A DNA stretch of 13,503 bases from Pinguiococcus pyrenoidosus (lineage: Eukaryota; Sar; Pinguiophyceae; Pinguiochrysidales; Pinguiochrysidaceae), in the NCBI GenBank assembly GCA_019677205.1, contig JAAMXY010000826.1, positions 7,153 to 20,655 on the forward strand, in the 5' to 3' direction. The notes under the pieces are model-generated. The model saw only the letters and a list, made by a program, of their open reading frames with translations, was not told where the DNA came from and searched no databases. Within the stretch, counting starts at the first letter, position 1, and the number at the start of each line of letters is the position of its first letter. The translations under genes were made by a program, and so were the position numbers. This document shows, piece after piece, positions 7,763 through 13,503 of this stretch.

Positions 7763-8651
7763 GAGACACCGAAGAATCCGCCTCCAGAGGCCTTTGTGGC
7801 CCTTCCGCTACGGCAAAGAATCCTTGTGGCCCAGGGCGCTGCCCTCGCCAGGCGCGTCCAAGGCCTCGGCGGCCTTCCCTCAGCTGCCCCCCTCCTCCGG
7901 GAGCCCGTGGCAAGTGCTGCGAGGCGGACTGTCGCGCCGCTCGAGCCGCTGACGTATGCGCGCGGAATCGGCGCTGGCGGTTTCGGAGCCGCTACTGCGC
8001 CTAAAGATAGCCGCGACAAGGACCCGGGGTGGAACCGGAACGCATTCCTTCCGCCGCCAAGAAAGCCGAGGGCGCTGGCGGGGCCTCTGGACATGCCGGC
8101 GCTTCCTCGCCCGCCCTGCTGCTGCCTCGTTGCGCCCTGCAGCTGGAGGGGCAAGGGCAGCCGCCTCCTGCCCTTCCGGGGCCGCGTGGCGTCGTCAGGC
8201 GCCTGCTCAGCTGGGAGATTCGCTGCCTGGAGGCTGCCTGGGGAGCCTCCTGGGCCCCGTGGAGGGGTTGGGAGGGTCGAGGGGTCGAGGGTGCTGCAAG
8301 GCCAACTGGGGCGGCGCGAGAGGATGCTTGCTCTGACCTTTTGCCGGCCGTCGCAGTGCCTTCAAGTTGAGGTCCTGCGACGGGTTTCGCAGACTGCAAC
8401 TTGTTGTGGGCGACGTTCCCCGATGCTTGCCAGGCGTCGCAGGCCCGAAGATCTCACGTGGTGCTGGACCGAAGTCAAGTTTGATACATTGCTTGTTTTC
8501 AGCCGAGCCATTCGAATGACTGTTTCTCGCAGCTGCGCCTTTGCTCAACTGAATATTACTCAATTGGGAAAGCTTGTCTCTATTCGAGGTGCTCTCGCCG
8601 AGCATTCCGCAACGGAATGCAAGGAAAGGACCGCACCTTCACGCCCACGTT
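7763..8651. other. Spacer between the exonuclease and ankyrin genes
   Basis: About 0.9 kb that should include the promoter and 5' UTR of the exonuclease gene and the 3' end of the ankyrin gene. It is GC-rich from 7763 to about 8460 and more balanced from 8460 to 8650. Long overlapping open frames occur on both strands, but they are Arg/Pro/Gly/Ala-rich with no domain signature. A short repeat, GTCGAGGG, occurs at about 8274-8290. No TATA-like element stands out. Confidence 0.5.
8602..8620 (-). other. Perfect 8-bp stem-loop 3' of the ankyrin gene
   Basis: GCATTCCG (8602-8609) and CGGAATGC (8613-8620) are perfect inverted copies around a 3-nt loop. The structure begins 31 bases downstream of the ankyrin stop codon on the minus strand, so it should lie in the 3' UTR or at the transcript end. 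Loop and stem sizes differ from the histone mRNA 3' stem-loop. Confidence 0.5.
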
Positions 8652-10262
8652 TTACACGTCACTCGGACATTGACCTTTTGCAGGCCAATATACATCGATC
8701 ATCTTGAAGAAAAAGCCTCTCCAGGCCTCCACCGACTCCCTGCGAGCGAACGCCAGGGGGAGATAGCCCCGACTGTCCATGGTGAAGAACATCTCGGGCG
8801 CCATATCCAAGAAGAGCTTGACGCACTCCTGCGCCGGCTCGGGGGTCCAAAATGCGTCATGCAACGGGGTGCGGCCGAAGTCGTCGCAAACCCAGGGACA
8901 GGCGTTGTTCTCGAGCAGCCACTTGCACATCTCGTAGCCTTCCCTACGGTGAGCTCGTCGAGCACAGAAATGCAGCAGGCTCTCGCCAAAGCGGTTGCAG
9001 GCGTTGAGGCTTGTCGACCGCGAAGATCGCTCGGAGTCGATCTTCCCCGTCTCGCACAGCTTCGCGAGGGCTGGAATGTTGCCAGCCCGAATCAAGTGAG
9101 ACACATCGATGGAGTAGTCGTCGACGTCCTTCGGCGTCGGCTTCCGTCGTCGGCTCGACTCCGGCAGGAAGAACGGCTCCACCTTGTACCCGCGCTGTCT
9201 GATGAGATCGCAAACGGCCTCCTGAAGGCTCCGACTCGTGTCGAACTCCACCGAGGGGTCCATGAGGCGGCGGATGCCCGTCGCGGGCTTCCCGTTCCGA
9301 TTTAGCCTGCTCGCCGCCTCGTCGGCTGATCCACCCTCGTGCTCAAGCTGCTTCTTCGACCTCCGTCGCTTGCTCCGTCGCAGGCTACTGGAAACTAGAT
9401 CGTCGTCGCTGCTGCCTTCCTCTTTCGTCCGGGCCGTTTCCGCGCTGCTGGGCGACGCGGGGGGAGCGTGCTCGGCGTCGACGCCCGCGGCGGCGTCGGG
9501 GACCTCGCTGGCTTTGACGACTTCTGTTCGCGTAGACTTGAGGAGCTCCCCGGAGGCGGTGCCGGCCATCATCATGCGTTTGGTGATGCCTGCGTCCCTC
9601 TCCGGAGGCACGGGCGTTCCCAGCAGCTTGGAGACCAGGGAGTGCTCCTTGCCGCAGGCCGCGAGGACGAGCGGAAAGGACATGGAGAGCATCTGCGCGT
9701 CATCGCCACTCTCGTCGGTGGTGCTGCCAGACTCCTCGGTGCGCGACCGCTTGCGTTTGCGCGAGCTCCTCGCCTCGATTTCCGCCCTCTTCGAGTTGCC
9801 GAGGTTGTTGATCGGCGATCGCTTCAGGAACTTGGCGAACTTGGCGATCCGCCGTGGGGGAGGGCTGCCCTCCTTCATCTGCCGCTTGGCGTGCTGCTCT
9901 CGCCGCTCGACGTCCGTGCTGTTCTGCAGGTTCAGGCTGATCGGCAGGGCCCCCAGAGTGCACACCTGGCCGGCCTTGCCCTTGCCGTCCTTGCGGAAGC
10001 CCTCCGCCTTGGGCAGCTTGCCGAAGCGCACGACGCCCGCCGCCATCTTCCGAGCAGGCACGGCTCTCCCCGACGCTCCCAGAGGCGCCTGGCTCGGCAC
10101 GCCGGCGCTGCTCTCGCTGCCCGCGTCGGAGCAGCCGTCGGAGCTTGCGTCCAGGAGCGCCTCGGGGCTCAGCGTGATGGGTCTCGAGGTGTGTGCGGTG
10201 GCCACCACGGCCACCTTCCGTGCGGGGGTCGCTGCCTGAGGTACGCCGTCGTCCTTCTCCAT
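8652..10262 (-). CDS. Basic low-complexity protein with C-terminal ankyrin repeats
   Basis: The protein has 536 aa from ATG 10262. Residues 1-330 are Ser/Ala/Lys/Arg/Glu-rich and probably disordered, with nuclear-localisation-like clusters KRKRSR (169-174) and SKRRRSKK (about 293-300). After VCDLIRQRGYKVE, the C-terminal 110 residues form ankyrin repeats: CNRFGESLLHFCARR, CKWLLENNACPWVCDD, FGRTPLHDAFWTPEP and a last weak unit RGYLPLAFAR. Ankyrin repeats bind protein partners and have no catalytic role. The phrasing resembles a family I recall from diatoms, haptophytes and dinoflagellates, of unknown function. A nuclear adaptor is a guess. ATG 10262 has A at -3 and G at +4. An in-frame ATG at 10298 (548 aa) has a weaker context and may lie in a 5'UTR intron. 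It is one uninterrupted exon, in line with its minus-strand neighbours. Confidence 0.78.
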   Translation of the reverse strand: MEKDDGVPQAATPARKVAVVATAHTSRPITLSPEALLDASSDGCSDAGSESSAGVPSQAPLGASGRAVPARKMAAGVVRFGKLPKAEGFRKDGKGKAGQVCTLGALPISLNLQNSTDVERREQHAKRQMKEGSPPPRRIAKFAKFLKRSPINNLGNSKRAEIEARSSRKRKRSRTEESGSTTDESGDDAQMLSMSFPLVLAACGKEHSLVSKLLGTPVPPERDAGITKRMMMAGTASGELLKSTRTEVVKASEVPDAAAGVDAEHAPPASPSSAETARTKEEGSSDDDLVSSSLRRSKRRRSKKQLEHEGGSADEAASRLNRNGKPATGIRRLMDPSVEFDTSRSLQEAVCDLIRQRGYKVEPFFLPESSRRRKPTPKDVDDYSIDVSHLIRAGNIPALAKLCETGKIDSERSSRSTSLNACNRFGESLLHFCARRAHRREGYEMCKWLLENNACPWVCDDFGRTPLHDAFWTPEPAQECVKLFLDMAPEMFFTMDSRGYLPLAFARRESVEAWRGFFFKMIDVYWPAKGQCPSDV

Positions 10263-10265
10263 TCT

Positions 10266-10542
10266 CTGCGCAGATCTTCGACGCGTCCCTAGCAACATCA
10301 CGCGCGTGCGTTAGGCTTCGTGGCCCGACCTTCAACGCAGAAGGGCGCCCTCCCGGCCTCCCTGCCACTCCACTGCCTTCTCAAGCACCTCCCCGCAGCC
10401 CGCTCCCCTTCACACTGCACAGCAGAGGCCTCTGCCGCGCGGCTCCCCCACCCAGCCGCGATCTTCCCGCGGGCTTCAACCTGGCCCAGAAGCCGAGGCC
10501 CCGAGGCCTCGGCTTCCGCCCCCCGTCCGCCGCCACTCTTAC
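10266..10542 (-). other. Possible 5'UTR intron of the ankyrin gene
   Basis: On the minus strand a consensus donor GTGCAG|GTAAGAG lies at 10542. Downstream are a CCTAAC branch-point-like sequence (about 10312) and two acceptors: TTGCTAG (ending at about 10289) and CTGCGCAG|AGAATG (ending at 10266). The interval given uses the second acceptor, which places the strong-context ATG 10262 in the first four bases of the next exon. The upstream exon carries in-frame stops and no added ATG, so the intron would be untranslated. Confidence 0.45.
10489..10516. repeat. Perfect 12-bp inverted repeat (hairpin or palindromic site)
   Basis: GAAGCCGAGGCC (10489-10500) is followed by CCGA and then its exact reverse complement GGCCTCGGCTTC (10505-10516). 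A perfect 12-bp arm with a 4-base loop is unlikely by chance, even in GC-rich DNA. It lies about 230 bases upstream of the ankyrin start and 26 bases inside the putative 5'UTR intron from its donor. On the minus strand the loop is TCGG. Confidence 0.8.
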
Positions 10543-11256
10543 CTGCACTGCTGCCTCGCTTCCGCCTCGCCTGCTCGCCGACTAGCTTGCCTATCGAAGG
10601 ACGGCGCCGGGGGCGCGGAAAAAGATCGGTGGACCACCTCAGCTGCGGCGCAGACGCCAGAAAAACCCGGAGAAGGGCTAAGCTGGCTCGTGGAGACAAA
10701 AGTGACGTGTAGAAGCTGAAGCGCTAAGATCGCGTAGTTGGCATTTGCTGGCGGCTGTTATTCGCCTGTGCTAGGCAAGTTCACTCCACGCAAGGGTGAA
10801 GTCAACTGACGACGGGGTGTCATTGGCGGGTGCTCGCCAGCTCACCGCGGCCAAATAGCACTATAGCCCGGTTCGCTTGAAACTCCTGGTGGAGAACACC
10901 TTCAGTATCGAAAGGGAACGAAGTGAGCCAATCAGGCGCCCGCGATTCGAGGGAAAAGTCGAGCTTTCCAGATTGAAATGGCAAACAATGCACCGGACGA
11001 GTTGCCACTTCTGCGTCAGACGCGCAACCTGACGTCGCGACCCAGCCATACAATGCGGCAGATTCGGTCAGCTGATACTATCGTCGCGTTCGCCGACGAT
11101 TCCCCGCCAAAGTTGCTTTCGCTTCGATTCGAACGGATTTTCGTGGATTTCAACGGATTTGAACTGAGCTGAACTGAGCCTGCGACGCGTTCACCCGAAT
11201 CCGCCGCCGAAGATCTCCGCATCAGCATGAATGCCTGAGATTTGTGTGATGATGAG

Positions 11257-11376
11257 GTGTTTGTGTTTGTGTGTTTGTGTGTTTGTGTGTTTGTGTGTTT
11301 GTGTATTTGTGTGTTTGTGTGTTTGTGTGTTTGTGTGTTTGTGTTTGTATTTGAGTTTGTGTGTGTGTTTGTGTGT
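11257..11376. repeat. TTTGTGTG minisatellite
   Basis: An 8-base unit, TTTGTGTG, repeats about ten times with few interruptions (one unit ends in A). It then degrades into GTTTGTATTTGAG and a (GT) stretch. Period 8 is not a multiple of 3, so every frame reads as an 8-residue periodic peptide (THKHTNTQ-like on one strand, VCVFVCLC-like on the other). These open frames are artefacts of the repeat. It lies 140-260 bases downstream of the EF-hand gene stop. Confidence 0.9.
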
Positions 11377-11417
11377 AGAAAGAGAGAAAGAGAGAAAAGA
11401 GAGAAAAGGGAGAAAAG
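11377..11417. repeat. Uninterrupted 41-base purine run (GAGAAA-type)
   Basis: The plus strand is purine only from 11377 to 11417, made of AGAGAAA and GAGAAAAG units, and continues less purely to about 11450. It abuts the TTTGTGTG minisatellite directly. In the EF-hand transcript it would be a pyrimidine tract (CTTTTCTC repeats) in the 3' UTR or downstream region. Confidence 0.85.
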
Positions 11418-11514
11418 TGAGAAGACTGAGAAGACCGAGGTCAAAGTTGGATCGAGCAGCTTTAGACAAGGGACAGGCGAGCATGACGGACGAAGTGGTT
11501 TTGCCCATCGTGCC

Positions 11515-13503
11515 TCATCTAAAGTACCTCACCGCCTCCTTGGCCAAGGCGACGTCGTGGTTGTACACGGGCCGGCGGTCGAAGATGTAGCGCGCGCGGT
11601 CGTCGTAGATCACGCGAGTGCCCACCACGACGCCGTCGCTGCTGAGGCGCAGGATGGACTTCTTCGCGGCGCTCGAGCGGAAGCTGGCCTCCTCGGGCGG
11701 CCGCACATACCTCTGCCACACCGCCGGTGATCGGAAGATGGCTCTTCCCGAGCGCGGCGGCTTGGTCTCCTGGTCCTTCTCCTGGCGAGTGGCCAGCTTG
11801 GAGCTCTCGTGCAGTGAGGCTTGGCTGACAAGCGCCGTCCGGCTGGGCTCCAGCACCGCGTCGTCTTCCGCGTTGCTCGGGTCGAAGCACTCGTCGCTTG
11901 GAGGTCGGCCTTGCGCGGCCAGCAGCGCCTGCACCTGGCACCGGTGGACGCCGTAGGAGGCGCCGGGCCGCAGCTTCCGAGGCCCCGCGTCGCTGTCGGC
12001 CTCGGCGTGCAGCCGGCCCAGGACGCTTCCCTGGAGCAGGCGCTGCTCGAGGCTGGACTCCAGGGGCTCCTGCAGCGCGGGGATGCCGAGGCGGTTGGGC
12101 GCACTTCCGCTGAGGAGACTCGATGCCGCCCTCGCCAAGCTCCGGTAGGCTTTGGCCTCGGAGCTGTCGCCGTTCAGGAGCATCTTCTCCAGAGCTCCGC
12201 GGCCGCGGACGCTTTCCCCTGCCGGGAAGGAGGTTTTCGGTGCCCCGGAGCAGGACGCAGATGTGGCAGCAGGGTGACCGTGGGGCCGTTGTCCAAGTTG
12301 CCAGGACCTCGAGGGAGAAGGCGCCGAGAGCGGGGCCGATGGGATGGTCGCGGAAGTGAAGTCGCTGGCTCCTTCGGGCTCCTCGTCCATGTGCAACTGG
12401 AGATCGCGGCGTCGCAGCTCCTCCTTCAGCACTCTTGTCTCGCGCATGATGTCACGCAGGTCGATGTCGTCGATCAGGTCGTCCTCGTTGTGGTCCGCGC
12501 GGGCCTCGGACGGCTTCGGAGCTTCGAACCAGGGCGAGCGCGGTATAACGCGCACCCCGGCGTTTTCGAGCTCCTCCTGAAGCAGCTCGGGATCGCAGCG
12601 CCCGCCTTCGCCGTCCGCGCTTCGGGCGATGATCAGCCGCACAGAGACACCGTGCTGCTGCAGCGCGTACGCCAGCTCTACGAACCATCTTGCCGACTTG
12701 GCCACGCTCATCTCCTTGTGGTCGTTCTCGCCCTGGATCCGGGCGGCAAGCGATGACATGTGCAGGCGCCTCTCGTAGACCTCCTGCAGGTACGCCTGGA
12801 CGTCGTGCTCCTGTTTGTGACGTTCATCCAGAAGCGCAAGAGCGCGCTCTTCGAAGTCCGACAACGACACGAAGCCATCGAAGTCGGCGTCCAGCATCTC
12901 GGCCAGGCCGATCGCCTGGTCCAGCGTGAACTTGCTCCATTCCAGCCCAAGCTCACAGATGCGCGCCGCGAAGGTCGCGACACTGATGCGCTCGGCGTAC
13001 AGCGACGGCGTCGGCAGCGGCTGCGTGGCGCGATCGGCGAAGCTGTTGAACACCCGCCGAATGGCCAAGCGCTGGTGGTCCGCGTCTTGCCCCTTGTGCG
13101 TCGGAGTCTCCACGAGGGACTCCTTGACGGACGTGCTCGCACCAGAAATGTAGCGCTTGAAGGTGCCACGAGAAATGGATCTGTGGAGGCGGGCGTCCCC
13201 AAGCGTGAGTGCTTCACCAGAACCCTCCTCGTTGGTTGTTCCGTTCCCGTGGCGGCTTCCGAACGTCCGATCTCCCGAGCTTTCGGACCTCCGGTCCGTC
13301 TTACCTGCAGAGCATGTCAAGGAAGTCGTCCAGCAGCTCACTGCAGTCTGGTTTGGCCATCTCGTGCATTTGGGCGCTGGTGTGGTTGGTGCAGAGCTCC
13401 TGGAAAGCAGCGGCAAGGTATCATGAGGCGACATCCACGTCTCGATGGCGCAGCAGGGATGCTGGCATCCCCACCTTGATGCGCTCCTCGCTGGCGTCGG
13501 GGA
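11515..13503 (-). CDS. EF-hand protein of unknown family, N-terminus missing (three exons visible)
   Basis: Visible minus-strand exons are 13503-13475 (partial), 13399-13305 and 13180-11515, giving at least 596 aa without the true start. An acidic/helical N-terminal part (ELLDDFLDML) precedes a degenerate EF-hand (about 90-125) and a good second one with loop DADFDGFVSLSD (138-149). In that loop calcium ligands D1, D3 and D5, Gly6 and D12 are present, with Asp instead of the usual Glu at position 12. Asp at position 12 can alter metal selectivity in some EF-hands. A charged helical stretch follows (LQEVYERRL, RETRVLKEELRRRD). The C-terminal half is Ser/Pro/Arg-rich, ending in an ordered-looking tail (GVVVGTRVIYDDRARYIFDRR). 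A calcium-responsive regulator is inferred from the EF-hand alone. The paired geometry suggests one functional calcium site. I recognise no family beyond that. ATG 13434 is not the start, because it lies in an intron. Confidence 0.72.
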   Translation of the reverse strand, partial: SPTPARSASRWGCQHPCCAIETWMSPHDTLPLLSRSSAPTTPAPKCTRWPNQTAVSCWTTSLTCSAGKTDRRSESSGDRTFGSRHGNGTTNEEGSGEALTLGDARLHRSISRGTFKRYISGASTSVKESLVETPTHKGQDADHQRLAIRRVFNSFADRATQPLPTPSLYAERISVATFAARICELGLEWSKFTLDQAIGLAEMLDADFDGFVSLSDFEERALALLDERHKQEHDVQAYLQEVYERRLHMSSLAARIQGENDHKEMSVAKSARWFVELAYALQQHGVSVRLIIARSADGEGGRCDPELLQEELENAGVRVIPRSPWFEAPKPSEARADHNEDDLIDDIDLRDIMRETRVLKEELRRRDLQLHMDEEPEGASDFTSATIPSAPLSAPSPSRSWQLGQRPHGHPAATSASCSGAPKTSFPAGESVRGRGALEKMLLNGDSSEAKAYRSLARAASSLLSGSAPNRLGIPALQEPLESSLEQRLLQGSVLGRLHAEADSDAGPRKLRPGASYGVHRCQVQALLAAQGRPPSDECFDPSNAEDDAVLEPSRTALVSQASLHESSKLATRQEKDQETKPPRSGRAIFRSPAVWQRYVRPPEEASFRSSAAKKSILRLSSDGVVVGTRVIYDDRARYIFDRRPVYNHDVALAKEAVRYFR
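13181..13304 (-). other. EF-hand gene intron (124 nt)
   Basis: The donor is CTCTGCAG|GTAAGACG at 13304 and the acceptor is CGCCTCCACAG|ATCC ending at 13181. The phase-2 junction AG|A makes Arg and joins LLDDFLDMLC to RSISRGTFKR. The upstream exon frame would otherwise stop immediately at the TAA inside GGTAAG. Confidence 0.85.
13400..13474 (-). other. EF-hand gene intron (75 nt)
   Basis: The donor is ATCAAG|GTGGGGATG at 13474 and the acceptor is CGCTGCTTTCCAG|GAG ending at 13400, phase 0. It joins PDASEERIK to ELCTNHTSAQ. An in-frame TGA inside the interval shows the frame cannot be read through. Confidence 0.75.

Larger units (their letters stand above)
10543..11514. other. Spacer between the ankyrin and EF-hand genes
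   Basis: This should contain the ankyrin promoter and the EF-hand gene's 3' flank. Composition drops from GC-rich (up to about 10620) to near balance (10700-11220). Features seen are a CCAAT sequence at 10928-10932, a tandem 10-mer GAACTGAGCY at 11161-11180, and the minisatellite and purine run listed separately. A 64-codon plus-strand frame at 10978-11172 starts in a good context but has no recognisable similarity and is not called as a gene. Confidence 0.5.

Noticed and set aside
7529-8707. 392-codon plus-strand frame through the exonuclease/ankyrin spacer
   Set aside because: It is antisense to exon 1 of the exonuclease gene, is low complexity and Arg/Pro/Gly-rich, and matches no family I recognise.
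9238-10292. Two long plus-strand frames (333 and 274 codons) antisense to the ankyrin gene
   Set aside because: They are shadows of a GC-rich gene. The minus-strand frame carries the ankyrin motifs and nuclear-localisation-like clusters.
10298-10712. Open frames on both strands upstream of the ankyrin gene
   Set aside because: They overlap the probable 5'UTR intron and the 12-bp palindrome, are Ala/Pro/Arg-rich, and have no recognisable similarity.
11016-11508. His/Thr-rich and Val/Cys-rich repeat proteins around the minisatellite
   Set aside because: All frames of a period-8 repeat without stops are open, so these peptides are repeat artefacts.
13181-13434. ATG 13434 as the start of the EF-hand protein
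   Set aside because: The ATG lies inside the 75-nt intron at 13400-13474. The neighbouring exon in another frame, with strong splice borders, gives the coherent protein.

Overview
The window is nuclear DNA of a unicellular eukaryote. Four protein-coding genes are visible. They are GC-rich and split by short GT-AG introns (coding introns 73-124 nt, plus one of 271 nt), and their coding parts are separated by 0.5-1.2 kb. No ribosomal RNA, tRNA, CRISPR or bacterial-type operon signal was seen. The ankyrin protein resembles a family I associate with diatoms, haptophytes and dinoflagellates (phrases such as CNRFGESLLH and DDFGRTPLHD), so a stramenopile, alveolate or haptophyte protist is my best guess. 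No species can be named.

Layout. Positions 1-687 have no supportable gene and end in a strikingly AT-rich tract (about 460-610) just upstream of gene 1. Gene 1 (688-4610, +) is an SF1 RNA helicase of the MOV10/SDE3/Armitage group with all core motifs intact. Its start is best explained by a 149-nt intron at 732-880. A 502-bp convergent spacer follows. Gene 2 (7729-5113, -) is a five-exon DEDDy 3'-5' exonuclease of the MUT-7/Nibbler/EXD3 type. Its first intron is filled by a polypurine (sense strand) microsatellite and a perfect 32-bp tandem duplication. Gene 3 (10262-8652, -) encodes a basic, low-complexity protein with C-terminal ankyrin repeats. It probably has a 5'UTR intron that contains a perfect 12-bp hairpin. 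Gene 4 (13503-11515, -; 5' end outside the window) encodes an EF-hand protein of otherwise unknown type. Its 3' flank carries a TTTGTGTG minisatellite next to a purine run.

Genes 2-4 lie head to tail on the minus strand, and gene 1 converges on them. Both genes of the convergent pair belong to families tied to small-RNA silencing: MOV10-type helicases in RISC, piRNA and transposon control, and MUT-7/Nibbler in RNAi and small-RNA 3' trimming. The pairing is the most interesting content here. Cooperation between the two products is inference from family knowledge, and the sequence itself shows only the two genes and their adjacency.
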